From positions 11,444-75,443 of the forward strand of contig CAZRWW010000018.1 in NCBI GenBank assembly GCA_964603725.1: DNA of 64,000 nucleotides, given 5' to 3'. Each line of letters starts with the position of its first letter. Position 1 is the stretch's first letter. The position numbers and the translations under genes are program-made. The notes below the pieces were generated by a model. The model was not told the DNA's origin and did not search any database. It saw only the letters and a list, made by a program, of their open reading frames with translations. Source of the DNA: CAZDKK01 sp964603725. Its GTDB lineage: Bacteria > Eisenbacteria > RBG-16-71-46 > CAIMUX01 > WJJG01. Positions 43,567 through 52,643 of the stretch are shown here, one piece after another.

Positions 43567-45473
43567 CAGAATTTCATCCCCGCGTCGGCCCGGATGTTCC
43601 AGTAGGAATCCTCCTGAGTGCTCGCGGTCCGCGCCGCAACGGCGGAGACCTTGAACCCGCTCGGGAACTGCTTCTGGAACCCGACTTCCCAGGTAAAGTT
43701 CAGCTTGTCGATCCGGTTCTGCGCGCCCGTGGCCACCGTTTCGCTGTAGGTGATCTCGTAGCGCTCGTCGGTCTTGACATAGATCTCCCGGGTCAGATCG
43801 TGCTTGACGGTGACCTGGAGCTTCTGCTGCACGCGCTCGATCCCCCGCGCGTAGGCCCGCCCGCCGCCGGCGGCCGAGTAGATGTAGGCGCCGCTGTCGG
43901 TCTTCAGGAAGTCGTGGCGGAACTGGGCCAGCGTCCGAGTCCAGAAGGGTATGTCCAGGGCCGTGACCACCCGGTTCGTGCGGGCGAGGGAGTTCTTCTC
44001 CTGCGAGTAGACGAAGGTCTGATAGGACGCCTGGACCTGGAACGACTGCTTGATCTGGATGGCGGCCGGAAGCTGGGCCGCGTAGTCGGCCACGATGGCG
44101 TAGTCCTCCTGGAGCTGATTGCCGGCCGAGACCTCGGACGAGATCAGGATCGTCTCGCGGGTGTCGATGCGGTAGTTGATCGTGCTCCGGAAGCGATCGG
44201 AGGGCGTGTAGCGCCCGCTCACATTGAAGCGCTCGATGAGCACGTCCTGGTCAAGGACCGGGTCGTCGTAGAAGTCCTGGGTCAGCTGGATCTCGCCCCG
44301 GGCCGTGAGCGCCAGCTTGGTGCCCAACGGCCGGTTCACCTCGCCGCTCATCTGCGCCCGCTCGGTGCGATAGTCGTTGGCGTTCTCGACCTCGACCTCC
44401 CCCTCGCCGACCGCGAAGGCCCAGAGGATCTCGCTGCCGGAGAGAATCGGCAGGTGCGCCAGCGTGTAGCCGGCCTCCAGGTTGAGGTCGGAGTCGCGCG
44501 TGCGGCGGTCCCGTCGGTCGAGCTCGTAGTCGAGCAGGCTGAGCTTGTGGGTCAGGTTCAGACCGTAGTGGAGCGTGGGCGTCACCTGGCCGTCGACCAG
44601 CAAGCTGAAGTCGCGCCGCTGGGTGACCTTGGTCTCCTGACCCTGCAGGCTGGCCTGGTAGAACTGCGTGGAGCCGTCGGCGAAGGCGCCGCGGGTCTGG
44701 ACCTTGGCCTCCTCGAAGCGGGTCCACTCACCGGTGTAGTTGTAGGTGATCTGCTCGTCGCGATCGGTGGCCGACTGGCGGGTGGCCACGGAGGTCAGCC
44801 CCGTTTCCGTATGGTACGACTTGGACTGCTTGCGCGCGCCCTCGAAGGCCACATCGCCCGAGAACTTCAGGGTGCTCCCGCTCGCGTAGGAGCCCGACAT
44901 CCCCGCCCCGCCCCGCACGCCGGACGCCTGGGTCGAATCGGCGATGTAGCCGACGCTGCGGCGGCGGATGTTGATCTCGTCGGTGTCGACCAGCCCGCCG
45001 TCGGCCTTGAGCTTCAGCGAGGCGGCGCCGCGCGAGAAGAGCGTGGCCTCGGCCCCCAGGGTGAGGTTGTCGCGGCCGACGTGCCGGCTCGAGATCGTCT
45101 GGTCCACGCGGTCCCGGTCGAGCGTGCCCCGCGCGTAGAGGCGCAGGAGGCGGTAGCGGCGCTCGGCGTTGAGGCTCAGCTTGCGCTGATTCTGGTCGAG
45201 GTCGTTGCGCCGCTCGTCGGTCCGCGCCAGGACCTCGACCTGGCCCTTGAAATCGGTCAGCAGGAGGCGACGGTCGAGCGCGAGCTTCTGCCGCCAGGTC
45301 TTCTGGTCGCGATTGACGTCGTAGCCGGTGTCGTAGCTGGGGTGGATGCGGTAGCGGTCCAGGAGCGACGCCTCCTTCCCCGGAGCCCCCTGCGCCAGCG
45401 CGGCCGGTCCGCCCAGCACCAGGGCCAGGACGGCCGCCGCCGGCCAACGCAAGCCTGTCCACTTCCGCGCCAT
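43566..45473 (-). CDS. Predicted outer-membrane beta-barrel protein, 635 aa
   Basis: A signal peptide (about 11-28, ending ALAQ) precedes a long run of alternating-polarity strands separated by turn-rich, charged loops. Examples include YRLLRLYARGTLDRDRV, LTLGAEATLFSRG, LRYTPSDRF-like repeats and LNFTWEVGFQKQF. The protein ends in Phe, as many outer-membrane barrels do. Strand count looks compatible with a large barrel, but I cannot fix it by eye. It lies 27 bp after a nucleotidyltransferase gene and is coupled to lipoprotein B. Substrate and family are unknown; a polysaccharide or transport role is only inference from the sugar-nucleotide gene upstream. Confidence 0.7.
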   Translation of the reverse strand: MARKWTGLRWPAAAVLALVLGGPAALAQGAPGKEASLLDRYRIHPSYDTGYDVNRDQKTWRQKLALDRRLLLTDFKGQVEVLARTDERRNDLDQNQRKLSLNAERRYRLLRLYARGTLDRDRVDQTISSRHVGRDNLTLGAEATLFSRGAASLKLKADGGLVDTDEINIRRRSVGYIADSTQASGVRGGAGMSGSYASGSTLKFSGDVAFEGARKQSKSYHTETGLTSVATRQSATDRDEQITYNYTGEWTRFEEAKVQTRGAFADGSTQFYQASLQGQETKVTQRRDFSLLVDGQVTPTLHYGLNLTHKLSLLDYELDRRDRRTRDSDLNLEAGYTLAHLPILSGSEILWAFAVGEGEVEVENANDYRTERAQMSGEVNRPLGTKLALTARGEIQLTQDFYDDPVLDQDVLIERFNVSGRYTPSDRFRSTINYRIDTRETILISSEVSAGNQLQEDYAIVADYAAQLPAAIQIKQSFQVQASYQTFVYSQEKNSLARTNRVVTALDIPFWTRTLAQFRHDFLKTDSGAYIYSAAGGGRAYARGIERVQQKLQVTVKHDLTREIYVKTDERYEITYSETVATGAQNRIDKLNFTWEVGFQKQFPSGFKVSAVAARTASTQEDSYWNIRADAGMKF

Positions 45474-45500
45474 GCTCGGCCTCGACCCGGGCGGCCCGGG

Positions 45501-46271
45501 TCACTCCCCCAGCAAGTCGCGCCAGCGAGCGAGCGACCCTTCCCTGCGGCGGGCCGTCAACAGCGTGGCCCGCAGCAGCGACTCGAACGTGCCGGCGTCG
45601 GTCCACCAGCCCTTGAGGAAGTCGAAGCTCATCTCGCCGCGCTCGATGTAGTCGTTGTTGACGTCGGTGATCTCGAGCTCGTTGCGACCCGACGGGGCGA
45701 GCCCATCGATGATCGAGAAAACCCGGGCATCGTACATGTAGATGCCGGTCACGGCATAGCGTGATTTGGGCTGCCGGGGCTTCTCCTCGATCCGCACCAC
45801 GCGGTCGCCGGCCAACTCCGCCACGCCGAAGCGCTGGGGGTCGGGCACCTCCTTGAGCAGGATCTTGGCGCCGCGCTCCTGGCGGCGATAGGCGTCGACG
45901 AACGGCGTGATGTCGTCCTCGATGATGTTGTCGCCCAGGACGACGACCATGCGGCGGTTCTCGGCGTAGTAGCGCGCCAGCGAGAGCGCGGCGGCGATGC
46001 CGCCCTCGCCCTCCTGGTAGACGTAGTCCAGGTGGCTCAGCCCGAACTCGCGACCGTTGCCCAGCAGCCTCAGGAAATCTCCGGCGCTGTTGCCGCCCGT
46101 GACCAGCAGGATGTCGCGGATGCCGGCCTGCACGAGCGTCGTGATCGGGTAGTAGATCATCGGCTGATCGAGGACCGGCAGCAGGTGCTTGTTCGTGACC
46201 TTGGTGAGCGGGTGCAGCCGCGTGCCCAGCCCGCCCGCGAGGACGATGCCGATCATACCGGCTTCTCTCAT
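45501..46271 (-). CDS. Sugar nucleotidyltransferase, RmlA-like
   Basis: The 256-aa enzyme has the RmlA/GT-A signature GIVLAGGLGTRLHPLTKVTNKHLLP (written here as GIVLAGGLGTRLHPLT followed by NKHLLPV), the metal-binding VVLGDNIIED, and the sugar-site motifs RFGVAEL, EEKP and YDARVF. It is shorter than RmlA (about 290 aa), with a compact C-terminus (WWTDAGTFESLL). Such enzymes make dTDP- or UDP-sugars from sugar 1-phosphates. It is coupled to ksgA by an ATGA overlap. GGGAGG is 5 bases from ATG 46271. Confidence 0.88.
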   Translation of the reverse strand: MREAGMIGIVLAGGLGTRLHPLTKVTNKHLLPVLDQPMIYYPITTLVQAGIRDILLVTGGNSAGDFLRLLGNGREFGLSHLDYVYQEGEGGIAAALSLARYYAENRRMVVVLGDNIIEDDITPFVDAYRRQERGAKILLKEVPDPQRFGVAELAGDRVVRIEEKPRQPKSRYAVTGIYMYDARVFSIIDGLAPSGRNELEITDVNNDYIERGEMSFDFLKGWWTDAGTFESLLRATLLTARRREGSLARWRDLLGE

Positions 46272-47170
46272 ACCGCCTCCCTCTCGGGGTTCCCGGTGGC
46301 CAGCAGGCCCGCCGCGGCCAGCCGGCGCGTCAGGGCCGCGAACTCCTCCAATGTGCAGGACTCGGCTCGCCGGCGGGGATCGAGTCCCGCCTCGCGCAGC
46401 GCCGCCTCGATGGGGCCGCGATCGGCCGCGAGCCCCAGCGCGAGCGAACCGCCCAGCATCTTGCGGCGGTGCGAGAAGGCGGCCCGCGCCACGCGCTCGA
46501 GCTGCGCTCCCGCGGGCACCTCCACCGGCGGCGCCCCGTGCGGCCACAGGCGCACGACGGCCGACTCCACCTTCGGCATCGGCCAGAAGTTGGCGGCACC
46601 CACAGCGATTTCCTTCTCGAGTCGGAAATGATACCTGAGCCACACGGTCAGCGAACCGTAGGCGCGGCCGCCCGGGTCGGCCAGCAGGCGCGCGGCGACT
46701 TCCCGCTGCACCATGAACGCGGCCCACGCGAAGTGCTCGCGGTGGCGCACGGTCCACTCGAGGATCGGCGAGGTGAGCGCATAGGGCAGGTTGCCCACCG
46801 CCACCCAGCGCTCGGGCCACCGCGGCGCGCGCGGCGCCGGCGCTCCCCGCAGGACCGACGCCGGCTCGAATCCGCGGACATCCTGCGCGACGATCCGCAG
46901 CGTTCCCGGGCCGCCGGCGCCGGACGCCCGCTCGCGCAAGATCTCGCAGAGCTGCCGATCGCGCTCGACCGCCACGACCGTCAGGCCGCGCGCGAGCAGC
47001 GGAAGCGTCAGCGCGCCGGCCCCGGCGCCGATCTCCAGTACACCCGTGCCGGCATCGAGATTCCAGGCCGCCACGAGACGCTCGGGGATACGAGGATTGA
47101 TGAGGAAGCACTGCCCCCAGCCGCGCCGGGGCCGGACACCGTGCTGCCGCAGCCAGTCGCGCTCGCTCAT
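46268..47170 (-). CDS. ksgA: 16S rRNA (adenine1518/1519-N6)-dimethyltransferase
   Basis: This 300-aa SAM-dependent enzyme dimethylates two adjacent adenines in helix 45 of 16S rRNA. Signatures are EIGAGAGALT (46-55), the acidic VAVERD, and NLPY (127-130) followed by a hydrophobic TSPILEW; a basic C-terminal region (FSHRRKMLGGSL) binds rRNA. The Q20-FL start is typical. It is coupled to tatD by ATGA overlap. Confidence 0.95.
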   Translation of the reverse strand: MSERDWLRQHGVRPRRGWGQCFLINPRIPERLVAAWNLDAGTGVLEIGAGAGALTLPLLARGLTVVAVERDRQLCEILRERASGAGGPGTLRIVAQDVRGFEPASVLRGAPAPRAPRWPERWVAVGNLPYALTSPILEWTVRHREHFAWAAFMVQREVAARLLADPGGRAYGSLTVWLRYHFRLEKEIAVGAANFWPMPKVESAVVRLWPHGAPPVEVPAGAQLERVARAAFSHRRKMLGGSLALGLAADRGPIEAALREAGLDPRRRAESCTLEEFAALTRRLAAAGLLATGNPEREAV

Positions 47171-47964
47171 GCTTCGCTCCCGCCGGCGCTCGCGACGGCC
47201 GGGAATTGAACCGCGAAGAGCTCCTCGGCGGCGCGGTCCGCGGCGCGGATGAGCTCGTCGGCGGCGAGCCCGAGGAGCGACGCCACGACCTCGGCGGTGC
47301 GCAGCACCCAGGCCGGCTCGTTGCGGCCCCCGCGATCCGGGGCGGGCTTCAGATAGGGGCAGTCAGTCTCGAGCAGCAGCGCCTCCAGGGGCAGCTCGCG
47401 CAGCAGCGGGCCCCACCGGGCCGGCGCGTAGGTCACCGTCCCGGCCAGCCCGAGGCGGAAACCGCGCGCGATCACCTCGCGGGCGGCGGCCAGGTCACCC
47501 GAGAAGCAGTGAAACACCCCGCACACCTGGCCGCGTCCCTCGCGGTCGAGAATCGCGAAGACCTCGGCGAACGCGGCGCGGCAGTGGATCACCAGCGGCA
47601 GCCCGGTCGCCCGGGCCATTGCCACCTGGGCCGCGAAGAGCTTCTCCTGGGCCGGCAGCGGCGCGTAGTCCCGATAGGTGTCGATGCCCGTCTCGCCGAC
47701 GGCCACCACGAAGGGCTGCGCGCAGCGGGCCTCCAGGGCCTGCAGGTCGGCGGGCGTCGCGCGGGACGCCTCGTGGGGGTGGATGCCCACCGTGGCCACG
47801 ATGCGCGGATCGGATCGCGCCAGGCGCTCCACCAGCGCCCAGCGCTCGGGCGAGACGCACACCTCGACGATGCCGGTGACGCCCATCGCGAAGTCGCGGG
47901 CCAGCACCCGGTCGCGGTCGGCATCGAAGTGCGGCATGTGCAGGTGGGCGTGCGTGTCGATCAT
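47167..47964 (-). CDS. TatD-family metal-dependent hydrolase
   Basis: The 265-aa TIM-barrel protein has DTHAHLHMPHF (3-13), GIHPHEAS, GETGIDTYRDYAP with the metal carboxylate, IHCRAAF, VFHCFSGD and LLETDCPYL. These are the TatD deoxyribonuclease-like signatures; homologues have 3'-exonuclease or D-tyrosyl-tRNA-related activities, so the exact role is uncertain. The ricT gene upstream shares one base (TGA/ATG), and ksgA downstream overlaps by 4 bp. Confidence 0.92.
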   Translation of the reverse strand: MIDTHAHLHMPHFDADRDRVLARDFAMGVTGIVEVCVSPERWALVERLARSDPRIVATVGIHPHEASRATPADLQALEARCAQPFVVAVGETGIDTYRDYAPLPAQEKLFAAQVAMARATGLPLVIHCRAAFAEVFAILDREGRGQVCGVFHCFSGDLAAAREVIARGFRLGLAGTVTYAPARWGPLLRELPLEALLLETDCPYLKPAPDRGGRNEPAWVLRTAEVVASLLGLAADELIRAADRAAEELFAVQFPAVASAGGSEA

Positions 47965-49256
47965 CAGTGTGGCCCGAGGTCTTCCTCGCCGGCGGCGTCA
48001 CCGGCGGGCGCGCGGGCTTCATCCGCCTCGGACGCCGCCGCGCGCGGCGCGGGAACCGCGCTCCCCCCGCTGAACGCATCCAGGTCGACCGGCTCGGTCT
48101 TCCCGGCCTCGTCCTCGACGAAGACGCGCTGATTGCCGACATCGCGCGACCTGACCGTCACCACGCGCCCGCCCAGGACCCAGCGCGACCCGAGCCCGGG
48201 GGCCCGGCGGTTCGCCTGCTGATAGGCGGCGCACTCATAGGTCAGGCAGCACATGAGCCGGCCGCAGTTGCCCGAGATCTTGGTGGGGTTGAGCGAGAGG
48301 CTCTGCTCCTTGGCCATCTTCAGCGTCACGGGCTCGAATTCCCGCAGGAAGCTGTTGCAGCAGAGATGGCGCCCGCAAAGGCCCATCCCGTCACAGCGCC
48401 GGGCGGCGTCGCGCGCGCCCACCTGGCGCAGCTCGATGCGCGTGCGGAAGATGCTCGCCAGATCGCGCACGAGCTCGCGGAAATCGACCCGGTGATCGGC
48501 GGTGAAGTAGAACGTCACGCGGTTGCCGTCGAACTGCGTCTCGGCGTCGATCACCTTCATCTTCAGGCGGAAGCGCGCCGCGCGTCCCCGGCAGATTTCC
48601 AGGGCCTCGCGGTCCTCGGTCACGATGGTGGCCAGGCGCTGGATCTCATCTTCGGTGGCGGGCCGGACGATCGCCCGCAGGGTCTGGTTCTTGCGCCGCT
48701 TGATGGCCGGCCCCTGGCAGGCGACGATCCGCCCCAGGTCGATCCCGCGCTCCGCTTCGACGATCACGCGGTCACCGTCACGCAGCTCGATGTTCTTGGG
48801 ATTGAGGAAGGCCTCCACGCGGCCGCCGCGAAAGGCCACGTGCACGTGCTGGCCGTCGAAGCTCAGCTCAGCGCCGTCATCCTCCCGGCCGCTCCCGTCC
48901 GGCGCCTCGGGCTGTTCCGCCAGGGCATCGGCCTCGACGGCATAGCTTGCGTCGAGCTCGGCATCCGCGACCGGAAGGCCCTCGCGCTCATCGCGGCGGC
49001 CGTGCTCGCGGCCCTGCTGGTCGCTCCCATCGTGGTCATGCTCCGGATGGGGGTGAGGATGAGCCTGATCCCCGCCCGGCGGTCCGAAGGGCCGCGAGCG
49101 CCTGCGCGAACGACGGCGTGACCGGCGGCGCTCTTCCCCCGCCGCGGACGCGCGGGCATGGTCGGCGCCCGCGCCCGGTGGAGGGAAGGCCCCGCCGCCC
49201 GGGACAGCGCGGCCGGCTTGGCTGTCTCTGTTTCTGTCGGGCGGCAATGCGCTCAT
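47964..49256 (-). CDS. ricT: PSP1-domain protein, RicT/YaaT-like
   Basis: This 430-aa protein has an unusual 130-residue N-terminal extension, basic then His/Asp/Gly-rich (HPHPHPEHDHDG). The RicT core follows, with the cysteines CDGMGLCGRHLCCNSFL and CGRLMCCLTYE that form a 4Fe-4S-binding set in the Bacillus RicAFT complex. In Bacillus this complex promotes mRNA processing by RNase Y. The C-terminal tail is acidic and Ala-rich. GGTACGAGG lies before ATG 49256. Context holB-ricT-tatD-ksgA matches the conserved order in Firmicutes. Confidence 0.88.
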   Translation of the reverse strand: MSALPPDRNRDSQAGRAVPGGGAFPPPGAGADHARASAAGEERRRSRRRSRRRSRPFGPPGGDQAHPHPHPEHDHDGSDQQGREHGRRDEREGLPVADAELDASYAVEADALAEQPEAPDGSGREDDGAELSFDGQHVHVAFRGGRVEAFLNPKNIELRDGDRVIVEAERGIDLGRIVACQGPAIKRRKNQTLRAIVRPATEDEIQRLATIVTEDREALEICRGRAARFRLKMKVIDAETQFDGNRVTFYFTADHRVDFRELVRDLASIFRTRIELRQVGARDAARRCDGMGLCGRHLCCNSFLREFEPVTLKMAKEQSLSLNPTKISGNCGRLMCCLTYECAAYQQANRRAPGLGSRWVLGGRVVTVRSRDVGNQRVFVEDEAGKTEPVDLDAFSGGSAVPAPRAAASEADEARAPAGDAAGEEDLGPH

Positions 49257-49295
49257 CCTCGTACCTCGACCGCGGCGCCGAGCCCCGGGGGACCG

Positions 49296-50435
49296 CTAGG
49301 GATCCACGGCGTCGGGCGCCAGGTGGTTCAGCTTCAGCAGTGCCGCCTCGGTGGCCAGCACCAGATTGACGTTGCCGCGCAACGCCTCGAGCAGCTCCTC
49401 GAGAATCTCGCTGCGCCGCCTGATCTCCCGCACCGGCATGGCCGCCGCCTCGGCCCGCAGCCGATCGAGTCGGTCCAGATTGGTGACGGCCTGCTCCGGG
49501 AGGCCTTGCCCGAGCAAGAGCAGGTCCTCGTACCATGCCATCATCAGGTCGACGAACGCGACCGCTGACTCCATGTCCCACGATCGGCCCAGCGCCTGGA
49601 CGCGCAGGGCGGCCGCCGCCGGGTCCGCCAGGGGCCGGCCGAACAGCTCGATCGCCCGATCGCGCCGGTCCGCCATCTCGTCCCCGCGCTCGGCCAGCGC
49701 GCGCCCCAGGCTGCCGTGGGCCAGGGAGGCCACCAGCCGGGCCTCCTCGGGCGCCAGATCGATCCGCTCGCCCAGCACCTCTTCGATGAAGCCGCGCGGC
49801 AGGGGCCGCAGTCGGATGCGCTGACAGCGCGAGACGATGGTGGGAAGCAGTTGCTGCGGGTCCCGGCAGGTCATGACCAGGTAGGTTCCTGCGCTGGGCT
49901 CCTCTATGAGCTTCAAGGCGGCCTGGGCCGCCTCCTGGGTCATCTGCTCGGCCTCCCGGATGATCACCACCCGGTTGCCCTTCTCCACCCGCGCCTTCGA
50001 GGACTCGGCCTTCAGCTCCCGAATCCGCTCGATTCCGATCGAGGCCTGCGGCGCTATCCGCCAACTATGGTAGAGGTCCTGGCCATAGGCCTCAAGCAGC
50101 TTGTGAAGCTCTTCCTCGACCCGCGCGCGAACCGCCGGGGCGATGACGAGAAGGTCGGGATGGGTGAAGCGGGCCGACCGCAGGCAAGCCGGGCATGCGC
50201 CGCACGGCGGCTCAACGTCCTGGCAGAGAAGGAGTTGCGCCAGGCCGTGGGCGGTGCGCATCCGGCCGACTCCCTCGGGCCCCCACAGCAGCACGGCGTG
50301 CGGCATCTTGCCGCGGCGGTACGCCTCCCGCAGCCCCCTGACGGCCGTCTCCTGGTGGCGGATGCGATCGAGCAGGACGGGTCCGGTGGCCCGCGGCGGC
50401 GCCGGGCGGCTCTCCTCGCGACCGAACAGATCCAT
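49296..50435 (-). CDS. holB: DNA polymerase III subunit delta'
   Basis: The 379-aa clamp-loader subunit has a AAA+ fold: WGPEGVGRMRTAHGL (51-65), a zinc site of four cysteines (Cys71, Cys78, Cys81, Cys84), IREAEQMTQEAAQAALKLIEEP (written in parts, Walker B-like) and sensor-1-like PTIVSRCQRI. The Walker A lysine is Arg (GVGRMRTA), which is common for delta', a non-hydrolysing wrench. The ATG at 50435 is chosen because GGGGGGAAG precedes it; GTG 50453 has no ribosome site. It lies between the EnvC-like gene and ricT. Confidence 0.93.
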   Translation of the reverse strand: MDLFGREESRPAPPRATGPVLLDRIRHQETAVRGLREAYRRGKMPHAVLLWGPEGVGRMRTAHGLAQLLLCQDVEPPCGACPACLRSARFTHPDLLVIAPAVRARVEEELHKLLEAYGQDLYHSWRIAPQASIGIERIRELKAESSKARVEKGNRVVIIREAEQMTQEAAQAALKLIEEPSAGTYLVMTCRDPQQLLPTIVSRCQRIRLRPLPRGFIEEVLGERIDLAPEEARLVASLAHGSLGRALAERGDEMADRRDRAIELFGRPLADPAAAALRVQALGRSWDMESAVAFVDLMMAWYEDLLLLGQGLPEQAVTNLDRLDRLRAEAAAMPVREIRRRSEILEELLEALRGNVNLVLATEAALLKLNHLAPDAVDP

Positions 50436-50449
50436 CTTCCCCCCGGCCC

Positions 50450-51736
50450 TCACGGGCGGCGCAGCCAGCGCGCCGGATCGCGCGCTTCCTTGCCTTGCCG
50501 GATCTCGAAATGCACCCCCGGGCCGAACAGCGAATCGGTGCTGCCCACCCGGGCAATCGTCTGCGCCGCGGCCACGGTTTGCCCCTGAGAAACCAGGACC
50601 TCGGAGGCGTGCGCGTAGAGCGTGAAGTAGTCCTGCCCGTGGTCAAGGACCACCGTCTGACCATAACCCCCCAGCCATCCGACGAACACCACCTGGCCCG
50701 GCGCCACCGCCTGGATGGGCGTGCCCTCGGCCGCCTCGATCTGCATGCCCTTCTGGCGCACGCGGGTCCCATAGCGCGGATGGACCTGGGTGCCAAAGGA
50801 CGCCACCACGCGCCCATTCACGGGCCAGGGCAGTCGGCCCTGCAGGGCCGCGAGCCCCTCGCCCGGAGCGCCGCCGGCCGTCCGGCGCGCCTCGGCGATC
50901 AGGCGCTCGATCTGCTCCTGCGAGGCGAGCAGCTCCGCGGTCTGCGCCTCGTAGCGGGTGATCGTCTGCTGCAGCTCCCGCCGGTCGCGATGCCGCTGCG
51001 ACTCCTGCTGCTCGAGCTCGCGCAGCCGCTCGGCCCGCTCGCGTCGCAGCTCGAGCACCGCCCGGCGGCGCTCCTCGGTGTCGGACACCTCGCTGGCGAT
51101 CTCGGCGCTCTGCACGGTCACGGCGCCGATGCGCTCGCGCAGCTTGCGGATGGTGCGGATCCAGTAGTGCGACCGGGCGAAGATCTCGCCGAAGCTCTGC
51201 GAGGAGATCAACATCTCGGCCGCGTCGACGCGCCCGCGCTTGTAGTAGCGCACGAGCGACTGGGCAAGCTCGCCGCGCGCGCGGCCCAGCTCCGCGCCCT
51301 TGACCTCGAGCTGGCCGCGGCGGCTCACGATCGTGGCCTCGAGCGCCGTCGCCTGCTCGTCCAGCACGCCGATGTACTGCGTGGTCACCACCCGCTGGCG
51401 CTCCAGCTCGGCCAGGATCTTGGCCAGATCCTCGCCCTGGCTCCGCAGCTGGGCGATCCGGCGCTTGCGCTCCTCGATCTTGACCTTCAGATCGTTCAGC
51501 TCGGCCTGCCGCTGGCGGATCACCTTGTCCGTTTCGCCCGCGGCCCCGCTCGGCCGGGCGGTGAGCGCCAGCCCCGCCAGACAGATCGCCACGGGCAGCA
51601 GGACCGCCGGCAGCCACGCCGCGGGCGGCGGCGGCGCGGGCAGCAACGCCGCGCGCCGCGGTCCCGCGGGCAGCAGCGCCGCGCGCCGCGGTCCCGCCGG
51701 CCGGGCGGGTTTCGGGCTGCCAGGCGCCGAGCGCAT
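50450..51736 (-). CDS. EnvC-like murein hydrolase activator (degenerate LytM/M23 domain)
   Basis: The 428-aa protein has a hydrophobic N-terminal signal/anchor (about 38-60). A long coiled coil follows (70-290; DLKVKIEERKRRIAQLRSQ, EERRRAVLELRRERAERL), then a C-terminal LytM domain (about 305-425). The first zinc-site residues of M23 peptidases (HxxxD) are replaced (QKGMQIEA), while the later His in YAHAS and VHFEIR remain. As in E. coli EnvC, the enzyme is probably inactive and instead activates amidases. It follows ftsE-ftsX directly, matching EnvC's role as FtsEX effector. A 30-bp tandem duplication extends the N-terminal region. Confidence 0.88.
   Translation of the reverse strand: MRSAPGSPKPARPAGPRRAALLPAGPRRAALLPAPPPPAAWLPAVLLPVAICLAGLALTARPSGAAGETDKVIRQRQAELNDLKVKIEERKRRIAQLRSQGEDLAKILAELERQRVVTTQYIGVLDEQATALEATIVSRRGQLEVKGAELGRARGELAQSLVRYYKRGRVDAAEMLISSQSFGEIFARSHYWIRTIRKLRERIGAVTVQSAEIASEVSDTEERRRAVLELRRERAERLRELEQQESQRHRDRRELQQTITRYEAQTAELLASQEQIERLIAEARRTAGGAPGEGLAALQGRLPWPVNGRVVASFGTQVHPRYGTRVRQKGMQIEAAEGTPIQAVAPGQVVFVGWLGGYGQTVVLDHGQDYFTLYAHASEVLVSQGQTVAAAQTIARVGSTDSLFGPGVHFEIRQGKEARDPARWLRRP
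51638..51697. repeat. 30-bp tandem duplication in the EnvC-like gene
   Basis: Two 30-bp units (51638-51667 and 51668-51697), one mismatch apart, encode a repeated GPRRAALLPA decapeptide before the signal anchor. Confidence 0.85.
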
Positions 51737-51748
51737 CGCGACCTCCCC

Positions 51749-52639
51749 TCAGCGGCGCGGCCGCCCGCGCCGGCGTTCGAGCTGGCGCAGGGACAGCTCG
51801 ACCGTGGCCAGGCTGCCCGCCACGCCCACGAGCCCCACCCCGCCGACGAAGAGCAGAATCGACGCGGGCGGCAGAAAGACCAGCCCGGGCAGCAGGCGTC
51901 CGCTGGCGGTGTGGCCCGCGTACAGGAGCAGCAGCGCCAGCAGCGCGCCGGTCAGACACAAGATGACGCCCGCGATCACGAATGGCGAGCGGACGAAGGC
52001 ATCCGTGGCGCCGATCATCTTCAGGATGGCGATCGGCTCGTCGCGCATGATCACGATCAGGCGCAGGGTATTGGCCAGCACCAGCATGATGGCGATGACG
52101 GCGAGGATGCCGGTGATGGCGTTGGCCCGGTAGACCATCGCCAGACCCTGATCGAGCGCCTCCACCCAGCGCTCCCCGAAGAGCACGTCCTCGACGCCCT
52201 CGTAGGCCTCCAGCTCGCGCGCCAGGCGCCGCAGCGTCACCACGTCGTCGGCCTGCGGGGTCGGGGTGAGCAGGAGCACGTCGGGCAGCGGATTCCCGCC
52301 CAGCGCCGCGCGCAGCCCCTCGCCCTCCAGCTCGCGCTCGAGGTCGCGCAGCGCCTCCTCGCGCGTGATCAGCCGCACGGAGCGCACCTCGGCGAAGCCG
52401 GCGAAATTCTGCTCGAGCTCATACCGGCGCTCGGGCGTGATCTCCGGATCGAGGAACACCGAGACGCCCTTGCGCTCGCTCATGCGACTCGCCAGCAACA
52501 GGATGTTGTGACTGAGCAGCATCAGCAGCGAGAGCAGGAACAGCACGGCCCCCATGGCGGTGACCGCCGCCAGGCTGGCGGAGAGATTCCGCCGCAGCGA
52601 GGACCAGGCCTCCTGGATGAAGAACCAGAGCGCCTTCAC
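51749..52639 (-). CDS. ftsX: Cell division protein FtsX
   Basis: The 296-aa protein has the FtsX layout: an N-terminal TM (about 22-46), a large extracellular/periplasmic loop (50-165), and three TM segments near 170-195, 220-240 and 258-280. The cytoplasmic RLIVIMRDEPIAILKMIGAT motif before the third TM is the FtsX/ABC permease signature. With FtsE it gates EnvC-type activators at the septum. The start codon is GTG (52639), four bases after the ftsE stop. Confidence 0.93.
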   Translation of the reverse strand: MKALWFFIQEAWSSLRRNLSASLAAVTAMGAVLFLLSLLMLLSHNILLLASRMSERKGVSVFLDPEITPERRYELEQNFAGFAEVRSVRLITREEALRDLERELEGEGLRAALGGNPLPDVLLLTPTPQADDVVTLRRLARELEAYEGVEDVLFGERWVEALDQGLAMVYRANAITGILAVIAIMLVLANTLRLIVIMRDEPIAILKMIGATDAFVRSPFVIAGVILCLTGALLALLLLYAGHTASGRLLPGLVFLPPASILLFVGGVGLVGVAGSLATVELSLRQLERRRGRPRR

Positions 52640-52643
52640 CGGG

